Positions 23,310-35,164 of a stretch of 64,000 bases of DNA are shown in pieces. Origin of the DNA: Cordia subcordata (Eukaryota; Streptophyta; Magnoliopsida; Boraginales; Cordiaceae); assembly GCA_028554755.1 (NCBI GenBank), contig JAPTOF010000011.1, forward strand, positions 6,414,501-6,478,500, given 5' to 3'. Made by a program: the position numbers and the translations under genes. A model generated the notes under the pieces. That model did no database searches and was not told where the DNA came from. It was given only the letters and a program-made list of their open reading frames with translations. Numbering within the stretch: position 1 is the stretch's first letter; every line of letters starts with the position of its first letter.

Positions 23310-23395
23310 CCGACCTTAGCTCAGTTGGTAGAGCGGAGGACTGTAGTATGAACGTTGAAATCCTTAGGTCGCTGGTTCGAATCCGGCAGGTCGGA
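23310..23395 (+). tRNA. tRNA-Tyr (GUA) with a 13-nt intron
   Basis: The acceptor strand CCGACCT pairs with AGGTCGG, with discriminator A. The D arm holds TTAGCTCAGTTGGTAGAGC (box A). The anticodon stem GAGGA pairs with TCCTT around loop CTGTAG-A with anticodon GTA at 23343-23345. The T arm holds GGTTCGAATCC (box B). A 13-nt intron (23347-23359) sits one base 3' of the anticodon, the usual place; plant nuclear tRNA-Tyr genes have such short introns. A T run beginning at 23396 is the Pol III terminator. All stems look intact, so it is probably functional. Confidence 0.97.
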
Positions 23396-23404
23396 TTTTT
23401 TTTA
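23396..23404 (+). terminator. Pol III terminator of tRNA-Tyr
   Basis: A run of T starts immediately after the discriminator base, in the standard position for RNA polymerase III termination. Confidence 0.85.
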
Positions 23405-23520
23405 ATTCTTTTTTATTTCGATCTCAAATCTCTGATTTTTCTTTTCATTCTTTTTTATTTCGATTTCAAATCTGTGATTTTTCTTTCGTTCTTTTTTATT
23501 TCGATCTCAAATCTCTTCGG
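23405..23520. repeat. 41-42-bp tandem repeat, three units
   Basis: Units begin TTCTTTTTTATTTCGAT with starts about 42 and 41 bp apart (near 23407, 23449, 23490), each followed by TCAAATCT and, in the first two, GTGATTTTTC or a close variant. It lies directly downstream of the tRNA terminator. Confidence 0.85.
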
Positions 23521-24643
23521 ACCCAAAAATGAAACGAAAACAAAGTTAAATCATTAAAGTCGGATTCAAATCTTCTCATAATTTAATAATGTGAGTTGCA
23601 CATATAATAGTTTATCACAAATCTCTTCCAATAAAAATTAGATATGAAACTCTCATAATCTAGTAGCAGTGAATTATTTACATCGTTTAAAAAAAAAAAA
23701 CTAATGAGCGGTTGAAATCATGTTATTTACTGTAATTTTACATTAGCTTCACCAGATGTGAGCTGCTGGAATCATGTTATGTAATCAGTTCAGCTTCACT
23801 AGATCTTCCTATAGTGCTACTATGTTTAGAAACTGAATTTAAATTCCCTCATAATTCAATAAGGATGAGATTTGCAAATAATTATATCTGCCTCTTACCA
23901 ATAAGATTTAAATCTATAAAACCTTTCCCTCGTTCACACCAAAACGCATAAAAACTTGACCATCCCTTCTTCAAGATTTCCAATCACAAGAATTTGAAAA
24001 TATTAGGATTTATAGTTTTGAAAATATTAGATTATCCATGCAATACTATTAAACTTAAAAGGTCAATAAATCCCTAGATACATCCAATAAAGCCACTTTA
24101 TCCATCGTCATTAAAAAAATTGTTGAAGTTTACTTGGTTGTACAACACGCATGACAAGTCTGTATGTGGGTTGTAACAAATTTAACGAGAATGACCTTGT
24201 ATTGATCAATTTTCATATGGTTACCTGACCTGACCTTCTTAGTGAAAGTCTCAAGTTTATGAGGATAGACTTTAAATAGGTCTCAATTGCCTATAAGAAG
24301 TTGAATAGACTTAGAAATTTGCATCTACATTTTTGAGTATTTGAATGTAATCGTCATAGTTAACAAAATTGCAAAGAAAAACATTAAAAGAGAAATGAGA
24401 TATTGCATTATCATTGAAATTTCCATCATTCAATAGATCAATCCTACAGCTTGAGAATTACTTCTACAACTAAACTATGACTGAGGACTATGCATGAGAA
24501 AGTAAATTTATCTACGAAGCAGAATAAAAGCTAAGTTACCCCAAGTTATCCTAAGCTAATGTAGGAGGCTAAGCCCAATTAAGCTAATTGATGAGAATAT
24601 AAAGGAAAATAAGTTGACGTTGTGTTGATGTCGGAGTGGAAGT
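23521..24643. other. intergenic, no gene recognised
   Basis: AT-rich and stop-dense. A short repeated phrase (GGAATCATGTTATTTAC / GGAATCATGTTATGTAA) occurs near 23717 and 23767. No gene found. Confidence 0.4.
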
Positions 24644-25030
24644 TTTTGGAAAAATTCTTTTTAAAGTGGGTTACCGTTAATTATTTTTGGTTTTATAAAA
24701 TAGGTTGAATATCTGGTTCACAAGTTGGGCTTTCTGATCATATTGGTTTTGGTCGACCTCATATATCCATACAGTTCTTTTGTGCGTAAAGCTATATATT
24801 CTGATAAATCCTTTTATAGGTAGGACCGTCAGAATTTATTATAAATAATGTTAGGTCCCCTCTCCTACTCTTAATCCTAACAGTTTGTTCCCCATAGACA
24901 TCTATTAATTTTGAGTAGAACAGGGAGAGGAAGATCCTAGCCTAAGCTGGTTAACAGTTTTTTTAAACATTATGTCATTGAATAATTCATCTGCGATAAT
25001 GACTCAAACAAGTACGTGTTTTCGCTATCA
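24644..25030 (+). repeat. 5' LTR of the copia element
   Basis: Aligns to 30956-31340 over its length with scattered substitutions. Ends are approximate because similarity runs a few bases past the likely CA terminus. A canonical primer site is not visible. Confidence 0.8.
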
Positions 25031-26950
25031 ATTATGTCTTGTTAATTACAATTGTTGTAATAACAAAGTATTTCAAATTAATTGATAAAGCATCAATTTA
25101 TACAACTTATTTATGGTGGTGATTATTACATACCAACCTGCTGTAATTTGAAGCATTTATTTGCATTGAATAATATATAATTTGACAAAAAAAAGGTTGT
25201 TTGTTGTCATTGAAGTTGAGAGTCGAACCATTACACCACATAACTAAGTCATGGTGTTTCTCTTGTTGTCTTTATTTTGGGTCCCAATGGTTATGTTGTT
25301 GACCGTGTTAGCCAACGGTAATGGTGGCTGAAGTGGAGTGGTATTTGGACACTAGTGGGCTCCAATGTCATTTTTTGTGGGGTAAATATACAATTGACAT
25401 GCATGCATCGGCCAGCACTTCCTTTTGCACTAGGAATATGAGTAGAATACTCAATTAATTATTAAAGTTGTTATTTGATTGGGTTACGCATTTTTTTTTG
25501 TGTCCAATTATTTTGAATTTGTTTTGTTTGTGTTAGACTTAAACTGTTAAGCCTAATAAAATGAACAGTATGGATTAGTTTAAAGGTATTACTGTAATTT
25601 ATTTGGGCTAGTGCTCTATCAAATTCTTTTGAAAACAAAGGGAAAAAAAAATATGTGGCAGATCTGGAGGGTTCGGTCAATGAAACTTTAGTCCTAGATA
25701 TGGATTTCGTTGAGCATTAATAATTATTAACCAAAAAAAAATTCTTTTCGAAAAGATTTGATAAAAATAATTATTATTTTGATATTTGGTTTGTTATTTT
25801 TTAATGACTAAACATGCGGTTACTGTAAAGGTCATGTAGTCATGCACTCATCTAATAACCCTTAATGGGTTGTTAATTTTTGGAGATAGATTTGGTGGCT
25901 ACATCTTGATTAGGCAATGAATTATTTTTTTAAACGAAGTTACACAGTTTTGTTTGCGGTCATGGAGTCTTTTTTCTTTAATAATTACAGTATTAACTCA
26001 CTATTTAATAATTATGGTCTCACATTATTGTCATGGAATTAAATTTAATTAAATGTTAAATTTTTATATTTCTTTCCATGCCAATTTCTATTTGTAATTT
26101 ATAAATTAAGATTTGATCTTAAAGTTTTATTTTATTGGTCGTCTAAGTTTAACAAAATATTTATTTTCCTTATTTAATTTGAAATTTTATATATCTCCTA
26201 TTGCTAGATTATTCATATGTGCTCATAAAATTTGTTAAAAAATGCAATTTTAAATTGATCATTGAAACATGTCATATTGAAGTGTTTCATATTGTGTTGT
26301 CAATCGCATACATAGTATTTTGTGGTTAAGTTAAGCATTAATTTTTCCCAATGAATTGACAGCATAGATTTAAGTTAGCAAATTCACCAAAGTGACTTGC
26401 TCAATTTAATCTACGGCTTTTCTCGTTTTGTTTGGGAAACTATCATGGTAAAGTGCGCAATATTCTCCCAAAAGAGATCATTATATGACTTTAGTCCGGT
26501 AGCATAAACATAAAGTATGGACCAAGATTACAATGTTGTTAGGGAGTCCAATTGCCTAAAGGTGGTTGACTTTTTCTTTTAGTGGGGTGATCATATATGT
26601 ATTACTTTATGCTAAAAGAGCACCTATTTACATGTTGAATTATTTGCCAAAAGGTAGTTATGACAATGATATGCTTGGACTCTTTTGTTTATAATAATTA
26701 CTTTTGTAATATAGCATGTATGCATAATGTTTATTGGTATTGCATTCTTTTCCTGGATTGTTTTCTTTGCTTTAAACAATCATAACTTTGATGTCTTGAA
26801 TGGATAAAATCATTATGAAGTAAATGCAGATATTGGGTTTTATCTGAGTATAGTCGATACTGACTTGACATTACATTTGATGCACATACCACTTTGGTTG
26901 ATAAAAATGGTGATAAAGAAAGGAGAATATAATCAACAATAGGAAAGGTC
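25031..26950. other. leader and gag region of the copia element, unreadable
   Basis: Probably leader plus decayed gag, possibly with foreign inserts. I could not align it to a known domain. Confidence 0.35.
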
Positions 26951-27239
26951 TAACTGTCTTATTTAATGACTATGAAGAGACCAAGAATGGCTTGTCTTGA
27001 ACTAAAAATGTGAAAGAACTCTTAATAGCTATAGAAAAGAAATACCAAGGAATCTTAGACTATCAATAACTAAGATTACCCATTGCGTTGTTGAGGAAAA
27101 CAAAATCAAGGGTAGAAATCCAAAGGTTATATAGTTTGTTTCTAATTTTAAGCCCTATTTTTATAACGTTAGTACCTCGAATCCTAAGAGTCATGTTCCT
27201 AAGAGAGGTCATGGTTTTAAAAAGGGTAGTAAAGGTTAA

Positions 27240-27990
27240 TCAAGATCGAAATCACAATATAAGCGGTCTCAAATTTGCTATTACTAAGTTTGATAAGAAC
27301 TCTTACTTTTGTAAGAAGATGTCACAAAAGAGCTCACTGCACAAGTTCAATTTTGATTAGAGTCTTAGATTAGGACTATTAGTCTATGTTTAAAAACTAG
27401 TTTTAAACTTGTTTTAGAAAATGTTTTCTAGATGTCATGTTTTAGACGAAACTTGATTTCTACTTCTATTTTAGACAAGATTGGTTATGATTTTAACTTT
27501 AGAAATGGCCAAGTACGATTGTTTTTTAATTCCAAAATTGTTGGTAAATGTGTTTGATCAAATGGTTTATACCAATTGTATTTATTTTCAGGAAGTTCTT
27601 ATGACTCTTTTCATACAGAAAATTTTGCTTGTAAAAGGAGTTTAATTAAAGAAACTTCTTCTTTGCTACGACATAAATGGTTAGGTCATATTTTTAGGGA
27701 AAGAATTGAAAGACTCATTAACAATGGCATTTTACCTTCTCTGAATTTTTGATAATCTTAAAACTTGTATTGGGTGCATAAGCGGTAAGCTCATTAAAGT
27801 TAAAAGAAATATACTACCCGCAGTTTTGCCTTTTAGAAGTGATAAACATAGATATTACTACACCTTTTCTGTTACATTGTGTGGTAATAAATATTTTGTT
27901 CATTGATGACTTTTCTTATTATAGATACCTCTATCTAATTAAAGAGAAATTTGAACCTACTGACAAATTTAAAATTTATTAAGACAGAGG
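27240..27990 (+). pseudogene. copia gag zinc knuckle and integrase remnants
   Basis: CKKMSQKSSLHKF (near 27310) resembles a gag CCHC knuckle with lost residues. HKWLGHIFRERIERLINNGILPSL (near 27670-27745) is a clear GAG-pre-integrase core, followed by a CIGCISGKLIKVKR-like segment. Several stops and shifts interrupt it. Confidence 0.75.
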
Positions 27991-28839
27991 TAGAAAAACA
28001 ACTTGGAAGGTTATCAAAATTGTTGGATCTTACAGAAGAGGTAAGTACTATGGTATGCTTGGGTTTTCGGACTACACATAGGGTCGTTCACCAAGTACTT
28101 ATAAAATGGTGTGACCGAAAGGTGAAAATGCACCTTTAAGGATATGATAAAGAGCATGATAAGTGTTACTAACCTACTAGAGTACCTTCAGGGTGAAGCC
28201 ATTAAAATAATTCGTTAAATACTTAACATGTTTCCAATAAGTTTGTCCCTAGGGCTCATTTTTAAATTTTGGTTAGGGAAAAAACGTAATTTGATTGATT
28301 TTCGAGTTGGGATTGTTCTACTTAGGTAAGGATCTTCAAATGAGAAAACCATTGACTCTAAAACTATTCGATGTTTCATTGAGTAATTAGCTAATTTTAA
28401 ATGATATAGGTTTTACTCTCCTACGTGTGTTTGTAGGATTGTCAAATTTCAAATGCCCAAATTCTTAAAATTTGATGTTGGTAATGTTGTATGTCCTCAA
28501 CCTACTACTGAGGATAATGATAGAGAAATTGTCTCATTTCCATTACTAATAAGTAGTCAAGTTAGTACTCTACTCATATTGAGAGACAAGATATTAGTGG
28601 GTATCCTATAATAGATGATGATGTTACAGCTAATGACAATCTACATGTTGAGATCTCACAACCTTATGAGATTAATGATGAACAACATTTAAAAGGTCCA
28701 ATAGAGAAAGAAGACATTCCATCTATAATGCTTATCTCATTTACTTGAATGCTATGAGAGATGAGATGCAACCTATGATAAAAATGAATTTGGGAACTTG
28801 TTGATCTTCTTAAAGGAGATAATCTTATTGGTTGCAAAT

Positions 28840-29380
28840 GAGTCTTCAAGACCAAGAGAGATCCCCTAGATAAGATTGAGAGGCCAAAGGTGAGATTAGT
28901 TACAAAAGGCTTTACCCAAAGAAAAGGTATAGATTACAATTAAATTTTTTTCACATGTAAAATATTCTTTGAGCTATTAATGGCTCCTATGGATGTGAAA
29001 ACAGTTTTCCTTAATAGTGATATATATCTATAAGCTTACATGAAATAGCCTGAGGGTTTACTATTACTGGTAGAAAAACATGGCTTATAGACTTAGAATC
29101 ATCTGTGATTTTGAATTAGGCCTCAAGGCAATGAATATTTGAAGTTTGAAGAAATGGTAACTTTTTATTATTTTGGGAAAAATAGAGTTGATCTATATAT
29201 ATGCCTCAAGATTAGTGGGAGTAAATTTGTCTTCCTAATATTGCATGTTGATGATATTCTATTAGTTATATATGACTTGGGTATACTCCATAAGACCAAA
29301 CAATATTTACCTAAAGCTTTCGATATGAAAGATTTTGAGGAGACTTCTTTTGTTCTTGGTACTAAGTTTTGTTGAAATCT
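28840..29380 (+). pseudogene. copia reverse transcriptase remnant
   Basis: RVT_2 signature pieces: a KVRLVTKGFTQRKGIDY segment, a MDVKTVFLNSD segment (normally DVKTAFLNGDL), then FVFLILHVDDILLVIYD with the catalytic VDD. In-frame stops separate the blocks. Confidence 0.85.
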
Positions 29381-29699
29381 GGAATTTTTTTTTGAATCTT
29401 TTACGAAAGGCTTACACTGATTCAGTTTTGAACATTTTGGTATGAAGAATTGTAAGTCTTGTGTGCCTTTGTTGTAAAAGGTGATCAACTCAAATTGAAG
29501 CAATATCCTCAAAATGATATAGAAAGGGATTTTATAAAAGTATACCTTGTGCTAGTGCTATTGAGGACCTATTGTATGATCTAGTATGCACTACACTTGA
29601 TATCACTTTTGCGGTAAAAATTTTGGTTGATAATAAATCCTAGAATGGATTATTAGGTTGTCGCTAATTAGGTAATAAAATACCTACAAAAGACCAAAA

Positions 29700-30180
29700 A
29701 TTATATGCTTGCTTACTGTAAAGTAGATTATCTAAAGTTGGTTGGATATTCTACTTTTGATTATGTTGGATGCTCAGATGATTGAAAATTTACTTTTGGG
29801 TATATCTTTGTGTTAACTGGAGGGGCAATGTCTTGGAAGAGTACAAAATAACAGCTTAATGCCTCTTCAACTATGCAATGGCTTGTTATGATACCTTATC
29901 TCCTGCTATATGTTTTAAGAACATGATATCTAGTTTTGAAAATTATAAATTCTATTATTAGATATATTAAGATCTATTGTGATAATAGAGTTGATATTCT
30001 ATTATCAAAGAATAATAAGAAAATTGAAGCTTGAAAGCGTATAGATATCAAGTTTTTGGTGGTCAGAGACTTTGTCAAAAATGATGGCATTCATATAGAA
30101 TGAATTGCTAGTGATGACATACTAATTGACTCCTTTTTCGAGGGTCTTTGACTAACGATTTTTGTGAAACATGTTAGGAA
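29700..30180 (+). pseudogene. copia RNase H remnant
   Basis: CSDD*KFTFGYIFVLTGGAMSWKS (about 29771-29845) and YCDNRVDILLSKNN (about 29975-30020) match the copia RNase H order. Stops inside both blocks show it is dead. Confidence 0.8.
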
Positions 30181-30955
30181 TATGAGTATTTTACAATCTT
30201 TTAATGCTGTTGTCTAGTGGGAGCTTTATATAATCATGTACTATTGGATGTTCCTATTATTTTATGCTTTGTTTTGCACATTAGTGAATTTGTACAATAG
30301 CATGTTGTTTTATGGTTTACAACATAATTCTATATTGTGATTACTCATATTTGTATTTTGTTGAGGATCTTATGTTTGGTGTCTATTGCGTTAAGATCCC
30401 TTATTGAGTTTAATATCTCCATAAGGACACTATTTTGATTGGAGATATGTATTCTTACCTCTGGCATATTGATCGCCATTTTGTGTGGTTAAAAATAATG
30501 TTTCCTCTGGCCTGTTGAATGTCGTTTTGTGAGGATATATATTCTTTGCTCTAGCATATTGAACGCTATTTTGTAATGATAAGAATAATAGATTTCTCTT
30601 GTTCTAAATGCCGATATTGGAGAAATCATGTTGAGGACTGACAAAGAAATAGCACATTTTGATCACATATTGGTACTAGTTTCTTGCTATGCTGCTGTAT
30701 GTTTGGTCCATGACGATAAGGTTGGATGACATTTGTGACCATGGAAAGTCTTGTGTCAATATGGAACACTGTGACTGCCATGATTTGATGTTTAACAATC
30801 TTGTTGGTCTGGATATGTGCTTGAAGTGTAATCTTGTGAATTAGAATATTTCAAAAATGAGGCCACGTTCTATTTCCTATTTAGCCTAATATACTCTTCT
30901 TAAAAATTTTTGAAAATAAATAAAACAATTAACTAACGTTGCCCAACTGGGAGAC

Positions 30956-31340
30956 TGTTGGAAAATTTCTCTTTAAAGTGCGCTACCGTTAATTATTTTT
31001 TATTTTTATAAAATAGGCTGAATATTTGGTTCACAAGTTGGGTTTGTGATTATATTGGATTTAGCCTACCTCATAAATCCATATAGTTCTTTTGTGCGTA
31101 GACCCATATATTCTGATAAATGTTTTTATGGGTAGGACTCTCAGAATTTATTATAAATAGGGCTAGGTCCCCTCTCCTACTCTTAATCCTAATAGTTTGT
31201 TCCCCATAAACAGCTATTAATCTTGAGTAAAGCAAGGAAAGGAAGATCCTAACATAAGCTGGTTAATAGTTTTCTTCAACATTATGTCATTGAATAATTC
31301 TGCGATAATGACTCAAACTGGTACGTGCTTCCGCTTTTAA
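30956..31340 (+). repeat. 3' LTR of the copia element
   Basis: Starts TGTTGGAAAATTTC after a GGGAGAC purine tract and pairs with the 5' LTR. Confidence 0.82.
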
Positions 31341-31344
31341 TTAT

Positions 31345-31965
31345 GCCTTTGAATTTATTACTGTAAATTCATGTATTCAATCCTTATATTACGCTTGCAG
31401 AAGTCTCTAATTTTACCTCGTCTTATCCCTTTTTAGATAGACACAAAACAACTAAAAATAATCATTTGGAAAATCTCCACCCCTTTTGATCTGCATTCTC
31501 GAACTTATTTCATTACTTTCTCCATCATCTGTTAAATGCCAATGTATTCTTAACTCATTAACTATCTTGACTATGATGTTCATACCTCTTATGGCCCTTC
31601 GAACAATATTAAGAACCTTCTTAAGTCCTCTTGAATGCTACTTATTACCCTTATTGGTCCTTTGAGCTGTTTAAACAAATGATCGAAGACCTTTTCATCT
31701 AAAATGCCATATCACATCTCCATTTGCCTTTGTGTTACATGAAGTTAGCATATCTTCCTTCTATGTGCTGTGTTAGCAGTATGCCACCAAAGCCAAAGAA
31801 CTTGGGGAAGCCTGGTAACTTCACAAATTTAAGTAAACTAAAAAGTTTCAATTAAAATAATAAAATACTTATAAACTTTTAAAACACAAATAAACGAAAT
31901 TGAAAGGAAAATGCCAAGGCTTGAATTTCTTCAGTTTTTAAGATCTTATGACCCTGTTATGGTGC
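31345..31965. other. intergenic or repeat-derived, unrecognised
   Basis: No domain could be read on either strand; perhaps further decayed gypsy sequence, since gag remnants begin just downstream on the minus strand. Confidence 0.3.
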
Positions 31966-31969
31966 TTAC

Positions 31970-32540
31970 GGAATGATGGCAACTATCTCCCAAGATAATA
32001 GTATTTCCACAATAGTAGCACTCCAAACTATAGAAATGTACACTAAATGTGATAAATCATTACAAAATGTTTGCACAATCAACCATTCAGGAAGCCCATG
32101 GTGTAGACACCTTCTCTGCAAATCCTTATATCCTTTTCAAGCTTCAGGCATACTCACCCTCAAGAGTACAAGTAGTAATATTATTCTTGAATTTAGTAGT
32201 CTTATCAAGTGGAAAATATTTAGCTAGAAAGGCTAATGAGAGTGCATCCCATGTGGTAAAAGAATTAGGAAACGTAGACTTTAACCATGCCTCAACCTTT
32301 TCTCTCAAAGAGAAAGGAAATAACCTTAATGGATGGCATCCTTTGTCACACCATTCATATTAACAGTGTCACATTTTTTCAAGAAGTTGGCCAAGTGTAC
32401 ATTAAGATCTTCACTTAGTTCTCTACTAACTTGATCTTGTTGAACCATTTGAATAAGCCCAAATTTGATCTTGAAATTGTTAGCATTCGGAGGTGGTCTT
32501 AACGGACTGGGTTGATAATACCATTTTCTATTAATTATCA
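31970..32540 (-). pseudogene. Ty3-gypsy gag remnant
   Basis: The minus strand reads FPLSLREKVEAWLKSTFPNS, then FTTWDALSLAFLAKYFPLDK, followed by TTKFKNNI. This is the characteristic retrotransposon gag core (usually AFPFSL-D-AK-WL---P--SI-TW-EL---FL-KYFPP-K). Upstream it carries a partial N-terminal part (NGVTKDAIH, NFLKKCDTVN). Later sequence has stops and a frameshift (LHHGLPEWLIVQTF in another frame). Confidence 0.85.
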
Positions 32541-32544
32541 TGTT

Positions 32545-34285
32545 TTAAAACCTTAATCAAAACATTAATAAATATGATTGCGGAAGATAGCAACAAAACA
32601 CATATTACACATATGAGCACAAGTAAATAACATAACATATAGGAAAACGAGGTATGTTACCTTGTAGCATAAAGACGATTGTAGTGGGCCCTTTGCTTTG
32701 CAAAACCCATCTCATAACAGCCCCTCAAGTGATCTTCTCTACTATGATTAACTTCCAGTTGCTAGGATGTATAGTACTATATAACGGGCAAGCATACAAG
32801 GAGGATGTATAATGCTATATAGCGGGCAAGCACACTCGGAGCTCAATTGAGGATTAATTTGGACTAATGACTAGTATGTGTTTCAGGTGCACTATGTGAA
32901 AATTCCTACACACTAAAGAAGAAAATACAAAGAGGCTCAAATTGGTCTTGCCATATTACTACTATTTATAATGTATGGCAACCCTAAAAGGTTAAGGTCA
33001 TAGGAATATCATTATTGCTAACAATGTTCCTTACTTCCCTTATTTAGAAGTGGAATATTTCCTATGGATAAGATTATCCAAAAATTTCATGATCTTACAC
33101 AAAATATCTAAATCCATGCGATGCCAGTTTTTCCTATTAATATGTCCAGAAGTTAAATTAAGAAAACTTAGAGTAAAATACATTTCTTAATTCCTAACTT
33201 ATATCTTAATCAAGAAACCCACATAATTAGTCTTCCTTAATTAATTACGTCTAATTGGAATTATAACTAGCGGAAGAACCAAAAGACATAATTACCCTTG
33301 GCTCTTAAAATGACTAAAATGCCCTTGTCATCACTTTGGCAATATTAACACTATTTTGGCTTTGGTCTATTTCCACTAAAAGACCAAAGATATATTTCAA
33401 GAATAACCATTGGCTAAGTAGAAGTTTGTCACATGAAGTGACCCTTGTCTTTGACCAATCGAGTAAAATGACCAAAACGCCCCTCTATGTATACCCGTAG
33501 TCAAGGTTGGACCTTTTATTACTATTACCCCCAAGAGTATATCTGAAACCTCGAAATCTATAGTCTAGAGGATACTCATCTACTAGTCATAGATCTCTTG
33601 ATTTAGGGATCATAAGCCAAATTACCAATATACCCCTTGATAGGTAATATCACTATGTCTAAATTTTGATAATTAGTTGCACAAATCCAAGGGGGCGCAT
33701 AAATTGTTTTGTTGCATATGCATGTCTCAACTAATTAAATACAACATCCAATGTACAGAGGAATCAGATCTATTAACATCGAGATCTCTCCCACGATATA
33801 CCAAAGTGCCACACTCTAACTTTGTCAATTCATTCATATAGGCTCAAGATTAAGAGTATCGGTCACTCAGAAACAGTGAGTGTTTAGCCTTCCATTTGTG
33901 ATAACATAGTTGCCAGAAGACATACTCATATTGACCCTATTCAATACGTGATACATGCACTAGGTGCAAAGTCTGGAAATACCCTCCAAGGACCTAGGTA
34001 GATCATCCTCTTAAGAAAACTCGCCTACTATAGCCTTATTCCAGTGGAGTGCTTAACACTACCATTTGGCTACAGACCTATTCATGATATATCTATAACT
34101 AGACTTTGACCTTTTGTGCATCTAATCTCACTGCGCGTCCAAGTTATTGGTCTATATCATGGATCTTTACACATTGCATCATATACATACACTAGAGATA
34201 AAATATGTACAAAAAGCTCATAAATATGTACAATGATCAATGTCTAGTTCAATATCTATGTACAAGTAGTTGTTAGAGCATACAA
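32545..34285 (-). repeat. probable copia LTR, long and degenerate
   Basis: On the minus strand this begins TGTATGCTCTAAC-like directly after a copia RNase H end and a purine-rich tract, and runs about 1.7 kb without coding capacity. Position and length fit a long copia LTR. No second LTR is in the window, so both limits are approximate. A short direct repeat, GCTATATAGCGGGCAAGC-like, lies near 32780-32830. Confidence 0.55.
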
Positions 34286-34289
34286 TCCC

Positions 34290-35160
34290 AACCAACTCCA
34301 TTTGCACTCAAGATAATCCCTATGAACTTCACACCTATAGCCTCTATATGTGTGACAAGCACTCTCTATGGAAAATTCTTTATAAATGGGTCTGCTAAGC
34401 TCTTAGCTGAAGCGGTTTTCTCTACCACTGTGTCATCTCTCTGGATGAACTCCTCAATCAAGCGATACTTTCTCTTGGCATGCTTGTTCCTATTGTGATT
34501 CTTGGGCTCTTTACATTATGCAATAGTAATTGTGTTGTCACCAGTGGCGAAGCCAGGATTTGTGCTTAGGAGGGTGAAGTATTAAAAATTTTTTATTCAA
34601 AAAATTAACCCAAAAAGCATATCGATACATCTTTTTTGGTATCTTCTCTAATATAGCCAAAAAAAAAAAATTTAAAAAGATCAATGCTTAAGTAGTTGAC
34701 TACTGCTTTCTCTATAAAATATGTTATTACTAAAAAGAATAACTAATAAAGATTCCAAAGCTTAATTAAATATTAGTAACTAAATTTTTAACAAAGAGTT
34801 GATGATGTTATTATGAGAATCATTAAAATTGAACTAAATTTAACAAAATTGACATTGAATTGATAATTAACTTTAAATCTTTTTTAAATGAAATGAGTTA
34901 ATAATAAAAATATATATTTACTATTTTTTTCTTGGGATGAGGGCAAAAATACAAAGACAAACATTTTCTTTTTTGTTAAACAAATGCACAAAAGACTTAG
35001 CTTTTTGTCATTTTTTTTACTAGGGAGGCATTGCCTCTACTTGCCCCTTACATCTGTCACTGGTTGTCATAGTCCAAGATAATGAGTTTCTTTATAGTTG
35101 GGACAACCTCTAGGTTGAAGAAGGGATTCAACGAACACACTACTCATTAGTCCCTTTATA
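34290..35160 (-). pseudogene. copia RNase H remnant, split by a hAT element
   Basis: The minus strand reads LEVVPTIKKLIILDYDN up to the insertion at 35062 and resumes at 34541 with TITIA, then CKEPKNHNRNKHAKRKYRLI, then EEFIQRDDTVVEKTASAKSLADPFIKNF. This is the C-terminal half of copia RNase H (DN catalytic motif, N-KH--RKYHLIRE, A--LADPFTK). In-frame stops mark it as dead. Confidence 0.85.
34542..35062. mobile_element. hAT-type non-autonomous element, 521 bp
   Basis: Termini CAGTGGCGAAGCCAG and (reverse complement) CAGTGACAGATG are hAT-style CA(N)TG ends. The 8-bp flanks GTTGTCAC (34534-34541) and GTTGTCAT (35063-35070) differ at one base. Removing the element restores the copia RNase H frame across the junction. 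No transposase. Confidence 0.88.
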
Positions 35161-35164
35161 ATTT

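Larger units (their letters stand above)
24644..31340 (+). mobile_element. decayed Ty1-copia LTR retrotransposon
   Basis: Direct LTRs lie at about 24644-25030 and 30956-31340, each opening near TTGGAAAA, with shared GTTACCGTTAATTATTTTT-like and TTCACAAGTTGGG strings. Between them are broken copia pieces in canonical order: a zinc-knuckle-like segment (about 27290-27340), GAG-pre-integrase (HKWLGHI near 27670), integrase (FIDDFSRY-like and LYLIKEK-like remnants near 27890-27950), reverse transcriptase (KVRLVTKGFTQRKGIDY near 28890 and LHVDDILL near 29245) and RNase H (GGAMSWKSTK near 29820). Integrase before RT identifies copia. Stops and frameshifts are everywhere, so it is inactive. The GGGAGACTG tract precedes the 3' LTR. 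No matching flanking duplication was found. Confidence 0.88.

Noticed and set aside
25200..25260. tRNA-like phrase (GAGAGTCGAACCATTAC) inside the copia element
   Set aside because: Could not be folded into a cloverleaf and no A box is at the right distance.
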